A DNA stretch of 64,000 bases, taken from NCBI GenBank assembly GCA_965219235.1, contig OZ244721.1, forward strand, positions 1,116,001-1,180,000. The letters are read 5' to 3'. Source of the stretch: CBDHCC01 sp965219235 (GTDB lineage Bacteria; Pseudomonadota; Alphaproteobacteria; Sphingomonadales; Sphingomonadaceae). Under the pieces are notes generated by a model that was not told the origin of the DNA, ran no database searches, and worked only from the letters and a program-made list of their open reading frames with translations. Of the stretch, positions 9,909 to 18,386 are shown in pieces (position 1 is the first letter of the stretch; the number at the start of each line of letters is the position of its first letter). A program made the position numbers and the translations under genes.

Positions 9909-10301
9909 ATGTCCGTCGCCAAGATGATCAGCCTGCACCCCGACGTGGACGGGAACCTCAACGAGGCGCTGGCGACCGCCATCCGCCACTCGATGTTCTG
10001 CGCCGCGATCTGCACCAGCTGCGCCGACGCCTGCCTGGCGGAGGAGATGGTGGCGAAGATGCGCGAGTGCATCCGCAAGTGCCTCGACTGCGCGGACGTC
10101 TGCACCATGACCTTCCACGTCGCCACCCGCCGCGCGGCGTCGAACGAGGGCGTGCTGCGCCGGGCGCTGGAGCTGTGCGTCGCCGCCTGCGAGACCTGCG
10201 CGGCGGAGTGCGAGCGCCACGACAACGACCATTGCGCCCAGTGCGCAACCATGTGCCGGGAGTGTGCCGACGACTGCCGCAAGGCGATCACGACGTTCTG
10301 A
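9909..10301 (+). CDS. Cysteine-rich four-helix bundle copper-storage-like protein (Csp/DUF326)
   Basis: 130 residues with 17 cysteines spaced along four helices: 31, 35, 38, 42 / 54, 58, 61, 65 / 90, 94, 97, 101 / 109, 112, 116, 119, 123. The CxxxCxxC periodicity is that of Csp proteins, in which cysteines line the core of a four-helix bundle and bind many Cu(I) ions. No signal peptide is present, so it resembles cytosolic Csp3 rather than exported Csp1. CAGGAGA lies 8 bases before the ATG. No copper pump or CueR-type regulator is adjacent, so metal identity is inferred from the family. Confidence 0.88.
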   Translation: MSVAKMISLHPDVDGNLNEALATAIRHSMFCAAICTSCADACLAEEMVAKMRECIRKCLDCADVCTMTFHVATRRAASNEGVLRRALELCVAACETCAAECERHDNDHCAQCATMCRECADDCRKAITTF

Positions 10302-10333
10302 GGCGCGGAAGCCAGCTGGGCCACCGTCCTTAG

Positions 10334-10359
10334 CCCTCTCCCAGCCAAGCGGGAGAGGG
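10334..10359. terminator. Palindrome between convergent genes, possible bidirectional terminator
   Basis: CCCTCTCCC (10334-10342) and GGGAGAGGG (10351-10359) form a perfect 9-bp stem with an 8-base loop between the convergent csp-like and def genes. No run of T follows. The same stem recurs at 34155-34178 and 39650-39716, so it is also a member of a dispersed repeat family. Confidence 0.5.
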
Positions 10360-10403
10360 ATCGAAACGGCAGGTGGTGTGTCCCAGCCCCCGCCTTTCGC
10401 CGT

Positions 10404-10928
10404 TCACCCCTCTCGGCGCGCCTTCGCCACCCGCTTCATGATCATGTCGCGCTTGAGCCGGCTCAGATGGTCGGTGAACAGCACCCCGTTCAGATGGTCG
10501 ACTTCGTGCTGCAGGCAGATCGCCATCAGACCGTCGAAGCGGCCTTGGCGCTCCTCGCCGTCGGGCGTGCGCCAGCGCGCGTCGATCAGCGCGGCGCGCT
10601 CGACCTCACCATACTGGTCGGGGATCGACAGGCAGCCCTCGTTGTAGATCACCCGCTCGTCGCCCACCGGCGTCAGCTCCGGGTTCACGAAGGCGCGGGG
10701 GTCGCGCGCGGGCTCCCCCCCCTCCTCCGCCGGCTCCTGCAGGTCGATCACGAGCACGCGCCGGGCCACGCCGACCTGGATGGCGGCCAGCCCGATGCCG
10801 GGCGCGTCGTACATCGTCTCGAACATGTCGGCGACGAGCGCGCGCAGGCCATCGTCGAAGGCGTCGACGGGAGCGGAGATCTCGCGCAGCTTCGGGTCGG
10901 GGGCTTCGACGATGGGGAGAACGGCCAT
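10404..10928 (-). CDS. def: Peptide deformylase
   Basis: 174 residues, typical size. It removes the formyl group from the initiator methionine of new proteins; metal-dependent and cytoplasmic. All three motifs are intact: GIGLAAIQVG (44-53), EGCLSIP (97-103, metal ligand C99) and QHEVDHLNG (140-148, ligands H141 and H145, catalytic E142). It is followed on the same strand, upstream, by recR 180 bp away; fmt, which adds the formyl group Def removes, lies close by but on the other strand. Confidence 0.97.
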   Translation of the reverse strand: MAVLPIVEAPDPKLREISAPVDAFDDGLRALVADMFETMYDAPGIGLAAIQVGVARRVLVIDLQEPAEEGGEPARDPRAFVNPELTPVGDERVIYNEGCLSIPDQYGEVERAALIDARWRTPDGEERQGRFDGLMAICLQHEVDHLNGVLFTDHLSRLKRDMIMKRVAKARREG

Positions 10929-11108
10929 GGCGGCGAGGAGTTAGGTTCCGGCTCGGGGAGGGTCAAGCATGATGCCCCCCTCTCCCTCTTCCCTCGGGTG
11001 AGGGGATCACCGTGAGAAGAACTTGGCTCCCCACCGATCCACCCTCATCCAACGCCGCCGAAGCGCTTCGCCCCAAGGCTCCGTATCCTTCTCGCATGGG
11101 GAGGAGGT

Positions 11109-11705
11109 TCATTGCATCGGGCGCCGCGCGCGCAGCGCCTGTGCGAGCGTGCCCTCGTCCAGATAGTCGAGCTCGCCGCCGACGGGCAGGCCGTGGGCGA
11201 GCTGGCTGATGCGCACGGGGTATTCGGACAGGCGCTCGGCCAGGAAGTGCGCCGTCGTCTGACCCTCCAGCGTCGCGTTGGTGGCGAGCACCACCTCCTC
11301 GATCCCGCCCGCCGCCACGCGCTCGATCAGGCGGGCGACCGACAGGTCCTCCGGCCGCACCCCGTCGAGCGCGGACAGCCGTCCGCCGAGCACGTGGAAG
11401 CGGCCGGGGAACAGCCGCCCGCGGTCGAGCGCCCACAGGTCCGCCACTTCCTCCACGACGCACAGGCTGGCGGCGTCGCGGCGCGGATCGCGGCAGACGC
11501 TGCACGGGTCGAGCGTGTCCAGGTTGCCGCAGGTGGAGCAGGTGGCGAGCCGCTCCGACACCCGCTCCAGCGCCGCCGCGATCGGGCGCAGCAGCGCGTC
11601 GCGCTTCCTCAGCATCTGCAGCACCGCGCGCCGGGCCGAACGCGGGCCGAGGCCGGGCAGCCGGGCGAGCGCGCTCACCAGTTCCTCGATTTCGGGCGCC
11701 GCCAT
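11109..11705 (-). CDS. recR: Recombination mediator RecR
   Basis: 198 residues, standard length. It contains the helix-hairpin-helix LARLPGLGPRSARRAVLQML (14-33), the zinc finger C56-X2-C59-X8-C68-X2-C71, a Toprim domain (CVVEEVADLWALDRG onward) and a C-terminal Walker B-like segment. It works with RecF/RecO to load RecA on gapped DNA. The ATG at 11705 begins right before EIEELVSALARLPG, the normal N-terminus; a longer in-frame reading through the opposite-strand fmt and truA genes is an artefact. It is divergent from fmt with only 54 bp between starts. Confidence 0.96.
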   Translation of the reverse strand: MAAPEIEELVSALARLPGLGPRSARRAVLQMLRKRDALLRPIAAALERVSERLATCSTCGNLDTLDPCSVCRDPRRDAASLCVVEEVADLWALDRGRLFPGRFHVLGGRLSALDGVRPEDLSVARLIERVAAGGIEEVVLATNATLEGQTTAHFLAERLSEYPVRISQLAHGLPVGGELDYLDEGTLAQALRARRPMQ

Positions 11706-11759
11706 CGTTCTCTCATATGGCCTTGATCGCGCCCGCGCCAACCGGCCATGGAAGCCATC

Positions 11760-12665
11760 ATGCGGATCGTCTTCCTGGGAACGCCGGACTTCGCGGTGCC
11801 GGCGCTGCGCGCGCTGGTCGCGGCGGGGCACGAGGTGGCGGCCGCCTACACCCAGCCGCCGCGCCCCGCGGGGCGCGGCAAGGCCGAGCGGCCGAGCGCC
11901 GTCGCCCGCTCGGCCGAGGCGCTGGGTCTGCCGGTGCGCTGGCCCGCCTCGATGCGGTCCGACGAGGTCCAGGCGGAGCTGGCGGCGCTCGCTCCCGAGC
12001 TGGCGGTGGTCGCCGCCTACGGCCTGATCCTGCCACAGGCGGTGCTCGACATCCCGGCGCACGGCTGCCTCAACATCCACGGCTCGCTGCTGCCGCGCTG
12101 GCGCGGGGCCGCGCCCGTGCAGCGCGCGATCCTGGCGGGCGACGCGTGGACGGGCGTCGGGATCATGGCGATGGAGGCGGGGCTCGACACCGGGCCGGTG
12201 CTCGCCGAGCGGCGGGTGCTCGTGGGCGGCGCGACGGCCGGCGAGTTGACCGAACGGCTGGCGCGCGAGGGCGCGGAGCTGCTGGTCGAGGTGCTCGCCG
12301 ACCCGCCCGCCCATCCGCCGCGCGCGCAGCCGGCCGCCGGCGTGACCTACGCCGCCAAGATCGACAAGGCGGAGGCGCGGCTCGACTGGTGCCAGGGCGC
12401 CGCGATGTGCGAGCGCCGGGTGCGCGCCTTTGCGCCTACGCCGGGCGCGTGGTTCGAGGTGGGCGGCGAGCGGGTGAGGCTGCTCGCCGCCGATGTCCAG
12501 CCGGTGCCCGGTGAACCAGGGCTGGTGCTCGACGACCGGCTGCTGGTCGGCTGCGGCGCCGAGTCGCTGCGCCCCGCCCTCCTCCAGCGCGCGGGCAAGG
12601 GCGCGCTGCCGCTGGACGCGTTCCTGCGGGGACGCCCGGTGGCGGCGGGCGCGCGCCTGCCGTGA
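11760..12665 (+). CDS. fmt: Methionyl-tRNA formyltransferase
   Basis: 301 residues. It transfers a formyl group from 10-formyl-tetrahydrofolate to initiator Met-tRNA. The N-terminal domain begins MRIVFLGTPDFAVPAL; the catalytic triad is N105 and H107 in LNIHGSLLPRWRGAAP plus D143 in MEAGLDTGPVL. The C-terminal OB-fold domain binds tRNA. ATGs at 11748 and 11760 are both possible; 11760 gives the conventional N-terminus. The gene ends in a GTGA overlap with truA, so these tRNA-related genes are co-translated. Confidence 0.95.
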   Translation: MRIVFLGTPDFAVPALRALVAAGHEVAAAYTQPPRPAGRGKAERPSAVARSAEALGLPVRWPASMRSDEVQAELAALAPELAVVAAYGLILPQAVLDIPAHGCLNIHGSLLPRWRGAAPVQRAILAGDAWTGVGIMAMEAGLDTGPVLAERRVLVGGATAGELTERLAREGAELLVEVLADPPAHPPRAQPAAGVTYAAKIDKAEARLDWCQGAAMCERRVRAFAPTPGAWFEVGGERVRLLAADVQPVPGEPGLVLDDRLLVGCGAESLRPALLQRAGKGALPLDAFLRGRPVAAGARLP

Positions 12666-13522
12666 CCCGCGTGCGACTGACGCTGGAGTGGGACGGCCGA
12701 CCCTTCGCCGGCTGGCAGCGACAGGCCAACGCGCCGTCGGTCCAGCAGACGGTGGAGGCGGCGGCGGCGCGGCTGTGGGGGCGGGACACACCTGTCCAGG
12801 CGGCCGGGCGCACGGACGCCGGCGTCCACGCGCTGGCCATGGCGGCGCACTGCGACGCGCCCGACGGCTTTCCCGTGGGCAAGGTCGCGAACGCGCTCAA
12901 CGCCCACCTGCGGCCCGATCCGGTGGCGGTGCTGGCGGCGGACGCGGTGGCCGACGACTGGCACGCGCGCTTTTGCTGCCGGCAACGGCGCTATCGCTAC
13001 GTTGTGGTGAACCGGCGCGCGCCGCTGACGGTGGGGGCGGGGCTGGCCTGGCGCGTGGGGCCGCCTCTGGACGAGGAGGCGATGGCGCGGGGCGCGGCGG
13101 CGCTGGTCGGCCGCCACGACTTCACCACCTTCCGCTCCGCCCACTGCCAGGCGGAGAGCCCGGTCCGCACGCTCGACCGGCTGGACGTGCGGCGCGAGGG
13201 GGAGCGGGTGGTGGTGGAGGCGACCGCGCGCGCGTTCCTGCACCACCAGGTGCGCTCGATGGTCGGCTGCCTGGCGCTCGTCGGCCTGGGCCGCTGGTCG
13301 GTCGCACATCTGGGGCACGCGCTGGAGGCGCGGGACCGCACGGCGCTGGGGCTGAACGCGCCGCCGGACGGGTTGTATTTCGTGGCGGCGGAGTATGATG
13401 GGGACCCCCATTCCGCTCAGGCCGAGCCTGTCGAAAGGGACGGTGTGGCTTCCAAACCCGACATTTCACCGCACCGTTTCCGACCTGTTGGCGGCCCTGC
13501 CAACTCGTCACCCCGGCTTTGA
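12662..13522 (+). CDS. truA: tRNA pseudouridine(38-40) synthase TruA with repeat-encoded C-terminal tail
   Basis: 286 residues from a GTG that overlaps the fmt stop. It isomerises uridines 38-40 in the anticodon stem. Catalytic D52 lies in AAGRTDAGVHA; FTTFRSAHC and ARAFLHHQVRSMVG are conserved. The usual end of the family, PPDGLYFVAAEYDGD, is reached near residue 248. The last roughly 38 residues are encoded by a dispersed palindromic repeat (13411-13439) and part of a second one (13507 onward), and are unlikely to be part of the ancestral enzyme. The stop codon is inside the second repeat. Confidence 0.94.
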   Translation: MTRVRLTLEWDGRPFAGWQRQANAPSVQQTVEAAAARLWGRDTPVQAAGRTDAGVHALAMAAHCDAPDGFPVGKVANALNAHLRPDPVAVLAADAVADDWHARFCCRQRRYRYVVVNRRAPLTVGAGLAWRVGPPLDEEAMARGAAALVGRHDFTTFRSAHCQAESPVRTLDRLDVRREGERVVVEATARAFLHHQVRSMVGCLALVGLGRWSVAHLGHALEARDRTALGLNAPPDGLYFVAAEYDGDPHSAQAEPVERDGVASKPDISPHRFRPVGGPANSSPRL

Positions 13523-13735
13523 GCCGGGGTCCGGCTGTCTTGCCGGATCGGGACGCCCGAGCGGGGTGACGACTGCCCAAGCGCAAGACACGACAGTCCC
13601 ATCGGCGGCCAGAGCGAAGCTGGACCCACGGCTCAAGGCCGGGGTGACGGATGTGGATGTTCGTCCGCTTTCCAGCACCAGTGACCAGCACAGTTCCTGA
13701 GCGGCGGACGCTTCGACAGGCTCAGCGTGAGCGGA
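13411..13735. repeat. Nested palindromic repeat cluster at the 3' end of truA
   Basis: Two inverted pairs lie one inside the other. The outer pair is the CTGAGCCTGTCGAAGG family: 13411-13439 (GCCGAGCCTGTCGAAAGG) against 13711-13735 (CTTCGACAGGCTCAGCG). The inner pair is 13507-13532 (GTCACCCCGGCTTTGAGC) against 13622-13648 (GCTCAAGGCCGGGGTGAC). Similar outer elements recur at 31780-31811 and 35674-35762. The cluster overlaps the end of truA. Confidence 0.85.
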
Positions 13736-13768
13736 GCGCGGGGGGAGATTGCGCGTCCTGCGACTGGA

Positions 13769-15655
13769 TCAGCCGGTGATTCCAAGCACGCCCAGCGCCC
13801 GCTCCAGCATGACGAGCTGCCACAGCAGCCGTCCGTGATCCCGCCGGCCGGCGCGGTGCTCCGCCGCCAGCTCGGCGATGCGGCCCGGCGCGAACCAGCC
13901 CGTGGCCGCCAGCGGCCCGTCCGCCAGCGCCGCCGCCTCGGCCGCCAGCGCCCCCCGGAACCACGCCGACACCGGGGTCACGAATCCCATCTTGGGCCGG
14001 TAGAGCACGTCGTGCGGCAGCCGCCCCTCCAGCGCGCGCTTGAGGATCGCCTTGCCGGTGCCGCCGCGCACCCGTTCGCCGGGCGGCAGGCCGAGCGCGA
14101 AACCCACCAGCCGGTGGTCGAGCAGCGGCTCGCGCGCCTCCAGCCCGGCGGCCATCGTGGTGCGGTCCACCTTGGTCAGGATGTCGCCCGGCAGCCACAG
14201 CGCCAGGTCGGCGAGTTGCGCCCTGGTCAGCGGATCGTCGGCGGGCGCGTCCGCCCACGCCTGTCGATAGAGCTCCTCGGCCCGCCAACCACCGAGATCG
14301 CGGGTGAGCCCGTCCGAGAACAGCCGCGCGCGCTCGGGCGGCCCGGTGACTCCGACCGCCAGCGCGTAGGCGTCGGCGTCGGAGCGCGCGAGCGCCTGGA
14401 GCGTGGACTTGGCGCGCAGCGGGCGTGGCGCCCAGTCCGCCTTCGGCCACAACGCGCCCAACCCGCCGAACAGCACCTGGCGCGCGTGGAGCGGCAGCGC
14501 GGCGCGGGCGCGCGCTTCCGCGGCGAAGAACACCTGTCGGCGATAGCCCGCGAAGGCCTCGTCCGCGCCGTCGCCCGACAGCGCCACCGTGACGTGCCGC
14601 CGCGCCGCGCGCGCGAGCGCCAGGCCCGACAGCGCGGAGGCGTCGGCGAACGGCTCGTCGAAGGCGCGGGCGAGCGCGTCCACCTCGTCCCAACTGTCGC
14701 TCGACACGCGGTGCGGGTGGTGGTCGGTGGCGAACTGGCCGGCGATCCGCTGGGCGTAGGAGGACTCGTCGGCCTCGGCCTCGTCGAAGCCGATCGACAC
14801 GGTGGTGATCGGCCGGTCGGAGCGCGCCGCCATGCTGGCGACCACCGCGCTCGAATCCACGCCGCCCGACAGGAACGCGCCCAGCGGCACGTCGGCGACC
14901 ATCCGGCTGGCGACCGCCTGGTCCAGCAGGTCGAGCAGCTCCGCCTCCCGATCGCGGCCGCTGGACGGGACGGGCGCGGGCCGGAACCAGCGGTGCGGAC
15001 GCCAGTCGGTGTCGCCGGGCGCCACGCGCGCCCACTCCCCCGCGCCGAGCTTCACCGTGCCGGTGAGGAAGCCGAGCTGGTCGGGGACGTAGCCGAAGGC
15101 CATGTACGCCTCCAGCGCGCGTGGATCGACGCGGCGGTCGAGGCCGCCGTGCGCCAGCACGCCCTTCAGCTCCGAGCCGAAGAGCAGCGTGCCGTCCGTC
15201 AGATGCGCGGCGACCAGCGGCTTCACCCCGAAGCGGTCGCGCACCAGCGTGACGGAGCCGTCGCGCGCGTCGTGGACGGCAAAGGCGAACATGCCGTCCA
15301 GCCGTTCGCAGGCGCGCGGCCCCCACTCCGCCCAGGCCGCCAGGATGACCTCCGTGTCGCCGCCGGTGCGGAAGCGGTGGCCGCGCGCGTGGAGCTCCTC
15401 GCGCAGCGCGCGGTAGTTGTAGATCTCGCCGTTGAAGACGAGGGTCAGCCGGCCGCCCTCCCCCGCCATCGGTTGCGGGCTGCCGGCCAGGTCGATGATC
15501 GCGAGCCGGCGGTGGCCCAGCCCCACGCCCGGCGCGGTCCAGACGCCGCGCCCGTCCGGCCCGCGATGGGCGAGCGCGTCGGTCATCCGGTCGAGCGCGG
15601 CCGCGTCGACGGGTTGGCCCGCCCGGCCACTGACGATGCCTGTGATCCCGCACAT
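13769..15655 (-). CDS. asnB: XrtA-associated asparagine synthase-type amidotransferase
   Basis: 628 residues in the asparagine synthase (glutamine-hydrolysing) family. The glutaminase domain starts with the nucleophile Cys2 (MCGITGIVSG) and has HRGPDG, HRRLAIIDL and VFNGEIYNY; the synthetase domain has the PPi loop LSGGVDSS (262-269) and ALSGDGADEAFAGY. In exosortase clusters this paralogue is thought to amidate a sugar acid or cell-surface substrate rather than make free asparagine. It sits four bases downstream of the exosortase gene, which supports that reading. The symbol asnB is by family; the true substrate is unknown. Confidence 0.9.
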   Translation of the reverse strand: MCGITGIVSGRAGQPVDAAALDRMTDALAHRGPDGRGVWTAPGVGLGHRRLAIIDLAGSPQPMAGEGGRLTLVFNGEIYNYRALREELHARGHRFRTGGDTEVILAAWAEWGPRACERLDGMFAFAVHDARDGSVTLVRDRFGVKPLVAAHLTDGTLLFGSELKGVLAHGGLDRRVDPRALEAYMAFGYVPDQLGFLTGTVKLGAGEWARVAPGDTDWRPHRWFRPAPVPSSGRDREAELLDLLDQAVASRMVADVPLGAFLSGGVDSSAVVASMAARSDRPITTVSIGFDEAEADESSYAQRIAGQFATDHHPHRVSSDSWDEVDALARAFDEPFADASALSGLALARAARRHVTVALSGDGADEAFAGYRRQVFFAAEARARAALPLHARQVLFGGLGALWPKADWAPRPLRAKSTLQALARSDADAYALAVGVTGPPERARLFSDGLTRDLGGWRAEELYRQAWADAPADDPLTRAQLADLALWLPGDILTKVDRTTMAAGLEAREPLLDHRLVGFALGLPPGERVRGGTGKAILKRALEGRLPHDVLYRPKMGFVTPVSAWFRGALAAEAAALADGPLAATGWFAPGRIAELAAEHRAGRRDHGRLLWQLVMLERALGVLGITG

Positions 15656-15659
15656 CGCC

Positions 15660-17192
15660 TTAGCGCCCCCGCGCCCGGGCGATCAGGCGCTCGACCTGCC
15701 GCTCGGGCGGCCCGAGCGCCGCCGTGAAGTCCGCCATCGCCGCGCGCGCCTCCGCTTCCCCGCCCGCCGCCGAGACGATCAGCGCGCCCACCGCCGGGTC
15801 GCCGAGCCGCAGCCGGGTGGCCAGCGTGCGCGCCTTGACGGCGAGCGCGCCCCCGCTCGCGCGCCCGCCGACCACCGTCCAGGTCCAGGCCGACCGACCC
15901 GCGCGGTCGTGGCCGAGCATCCGCACCCCGCCCGCGCCCGCCGGCGCCGGCAGGTCGCGCGACCACGCCCAGTCGCCCTCCGGCGGGATCGGCCCCTGGC
16001 CGTAGCCCGCGACCTCCCGCCCCTCCGCCTGCGAGCGGAACAGCACGATGGCGAGCTCCACCGTGCGCCCCCGCGCGTCGCGGTAGCTGCCGCTCAGATA
16101 GTGGTCGGCGCCGTCATAGCGCGGCGTCCAGGGCTGAGTGGCGGGGTCGGCGGCCACGCGCGTCCAGCCGGGCACCGCCGGCAGGTCGACGGGGCCGGGC
16201 ATCGGCCGGTCGCCCGCGCCCAGCGCAAGCGCGGCCCAGCCGATCGCGACCAGCGGAATGGCGACCGCCAGCAGCGGCGTGGCCGGACCGGCCGAGCCCG
16301 GCGGGATCGCCGCCAGTCGCCGGGGGTCGAAGGCGGGATCGTCCACCGACCGCTCGAAGAACCGCCAGCCCAGCGCCATCAGCAGGGCGAGCACGAGCGC
16401 GAAGAAGATCCAGCCATAGACGATGTGGTCGAAGCCGGACGCGCGGCTCACGCCGACCCACTCCGCCGCGGCGATCGTCGCCCAGGCGCGCAGGCCGTTG
16501 GCGAACACCGGCAGCACCGCGCAGGCGACGACGAAGGCGACGCGCCTCCACAGGCTCGTGAACAACAGATTGGCGACCAGCGTCCCCCAGGCGAGGGTCG
16601 CGATCAGGAACGAGATGCCGGAGCACGCCTCGGCGACCTCGAACCAGCCCGCCGGCGTGGTGAGGAACACGCCGTCCAGCGTCGCCGGAATGCCGGTCGC
16701 GTGGAGCAGCCCCAGCGCCATGCGCGCGGTCAGCATCTGGAGCGGCGGCACCAGCTCCGCCCCGAAGGGCACGAGGAAGACCAGGAAGGCGAGCGGGAAG
16801 GCGAGCGCGCGGGTGAGCTGGCGACCCAGGCACGCGGCCGCCGCACCCTGCAGCATCCCGACCAGCGCCAGCTGCCGCGCCTGTCCCACCCCGGCGAGTT
16901 CGCCCAGCAGCCACAGCGCGGCGGCCCCCGCGATCCACAGGAGCGGCGCGGCCCAGCCGCCCGGCGTCAGCGCCGCCAGCTCGCGCCGCCGGAGCCAGAC
17001 GAGCACGGCGACGATCGGCGCGATCAGCAGGCAGTGATTGTAGGTCTTGTCGCTCACCCACAGATCCACGAGGTCGCCGACATCGCCCGCGAACAGCGCG
17101 AGCAGCGCGGCTTCCACCGCCGCCAGGCGCAGCAGGGCGGCGCGCCAGGCGGCGGAGAGCGTCGGCGCGGGGCGGACGGCGGTCGCGGTCAT
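15660..17192 (-). CDS. xrtA: Exosortase A with fused EpsI domain
   Basis: 510 residues. The N-terminal part (about 1-285) is a polytopic exosortase with the catalytic triad C190 (VAEACSGISFLIA), R235 (ANGLRAW) and H256 (GFDHIVYGW). A further membrane segment near 300-325 leads to a C-terminal periplasmic EpsI-type domain (about 335-505, WTPRYDGADHYLSGSY). Exosortase A is thought to recognise PEP-CTERM tails and cleave or transfer proteins at the inner membrane, in step with exopolysaccharide export. The ATG at 17192 overlaps the stop of the glycosyltransferase gene by 4 bp. Confidence 0.93.
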   Translation of the reverse strand: MTATAVRPAPTLSAAWRAALLRLAAVEAALLALFAGDVGDLVDLWVSDKTYNHCLLIAPIVAVLVWLRRRELAALTPGGWAAPLLWIAGAAALWLLGELAGVGQARQLALVGMLQGAAAACLGRQLTRALAFPLAFLVFLVPFGAELVPPLQMLTARMALGLLHATGIPATLDGVFLTTPAGWFEVAEACSGISFLIATLAWGTLVANLLFTSLWRRVAFVVACAVLPVFANGLRAWATIAAAEWVGVSRASGFDHIVYGWIFFALVLALLMALGWRFFERSVDDPAFDPRRLAAIPPGSAGPATPLLAVAIPLVAIGWAALALGAGDRPMPGPVDLPAVPGWTRVAADPATQPWTPRYDGADHYLSGSYRDARGRTVELAIVLFRSQAEGREVAGYGQGPIPPEGDWAWSRDLPAPAGAGGVRMLGHDRAGRSAWTWTVVGGRASGGALAVKARTLATRLRLGDPAVGALIVSAAGGEAEARAAMADFTAALGPPERQVERLIARARGR

Positions 17193-18376
17193 GCCGCGCG
17201 CCGGCTTCCGGCGGGCAGCAGATCGTCCAGCGTCGCCAGCTGGGCCGACCAGCCGTATCGCTCCGCCACGCGGGCGCGCCCGGACCGGCCCAGGCGGGCA
17301 CGGCGGTGGGAGTCGGCGAGCAGCCCGCGCACCGCCCGGGCCTGCTCCTCCGCCCCGTCGGCGACCAGCAGGTCGGTGCCGGGCCTGAGGTCCAGGCCGG
17401 TGACCGCCGGCGTGCTCGCCACCGTCGCGCGCGCCATCGCCAGCGCTTCGAGCACCTTGTTCTGCACGCCGCGCGCGGTGAGCAGCGGCGCCGCGACCAG
17501 ATCGGCATGGGCGAGCCAGTCGCGCATGTCGGCGACCTCGCCGGTGACGAGCACGTCGGATCCGGCGAGCGCGCGCACGGCGGCGGTCGGCGCGCGGCCG
17601 GCGACGACGAAGCGCGCCCGGAGATCGGCGAGACGCGGCAGCACCTCGCGCGCGAAACGGGTCACCGCCTCCACGTTGGGCGGGTAGTCCATCTGTCCGG
17701 TGAACAGGATCGTCGGCCGCCCGTCGAGGCCCGGCGGTCGCGGGCGGGGCTCGTCTGGATCGAAATGGCCGGTGTCGATGCCGTTCGGCATGACCACCAC
17801 CCGCCCGCCGCCGCCGCGCGCCCGCCAGAGCGCCGCCTCCGCCTCGCTGACGAACAGCACCGCGCCCGCCCGTGCCGCCGCCGCGCGCTCGAAGGCGCCC
17901 AGCCGGCGGTCCTCGCGCGCGTAGAGCCGACGGCGCAGCGGATCGGGCGCGGCGGCGGCGTAGGCGGCGAACTTGGCGCTGTCGACATCGACCAGGTCCA
18001 GGATCGCGCCGGGCGGGGCGTGGCGCGCCATCTGGCCCGAAAAGGCGTAGGTCGTGATCGTCGGGTCCATGACCAGCCGCTCCGCGACGGCCGCCCTCAT
18101 CGCGCGCGAGGCGAAGAGTGCGACCGACAGCGGGCCGCCGGTCAGCAGCGCCGTCGCCGCCGGCCCGACGGGCAATCGCGGGCGCGCGATCACGCGGTGG
18201 CTGGCCGCGACGGCGCCGAGCGCACGGTCCAGCTCCGCGTCGCGCGGGTCGCCGAAGCAGAGCGCGTGGACCGGCGCGCGCTCCGCCAGGCCGTTCAGCA
18301 CCGCCCAGCTGCGGATCGAATCGCCGCGCGTGGGCGGCCAGGGCGGCCGGTGCGCCAGGAACAGGATGTCGCCCAC
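17189..18376 (-). CDS. XrtA-system glycosyltransferase (TIGR03087-like, GT4 fold)
   Basis: 395 residues. The N-terminus ILFLAHRPPWPPTRGDSIRSW is characteristic of the PEP-CTERM/XrtA-associated glycosyltransferase subfamily. The C-terminal GT-B half has ILFTGQMDYPPNVEAVTRF, the LVAAPLLTARGVQNKVLEALAMARATVAS loop that positions the nucleotide sugar, and TGLDLRPGTDLLVAD. It likely adds one sugar to the lipid-linked exopolysaccharide unit at the inner membrane's cytoplasmic face. Sugar specificity cannot be told. It overlaps xrtA by 4 bp. Confidence 0.88.
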   Translation of the reverse strand: MGDILFLAHRPPWPPTRGDSIRSWAVLNGLAERAPVHALCFGDPRDAELDRALGAVAASHRVIARPRLPVGPAATALLTGGPLSVALFASRAMRAAVAERLVMDPTITTYAFSGQMARHAPPGAILDLVDVDSAKFAAYAAAAPDPLRRRLYAREDRRLGAFERAAAARAGAVLFVSEAEAALWRARGGGGRVVVMPNGIDTGHFDPDEPRPRPPGLDGRPTILFTGQMDYPPNVEAVTRFAREVLPRLADLRARFVVAGRAPTAAVRALAGSDVLVTGEVADMRDWLAHADLVAAPLLTARGVQNKVLEALAMARATVASTPAVTGLDLRPGTDLLVADGAEEQARAVRGLLADSHRRARLGRSGRARVAERYGWSAQLATLDDLLPAGSRRAA

Positions 18377-18386
18377 GCGCCGGCGC

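Noticed and set aside
13727..17687. Very long plus-strand open frames opposite asnB and xrtA (666 and 751 codons)
   Set aside because: They are low-complexity Arg/Ala/Gly-rich, with no family motif, and lie wholly antisense to genes with clear catalytic motifs. In about 70% G+C DNA stop codons are rare in the shadow frames.
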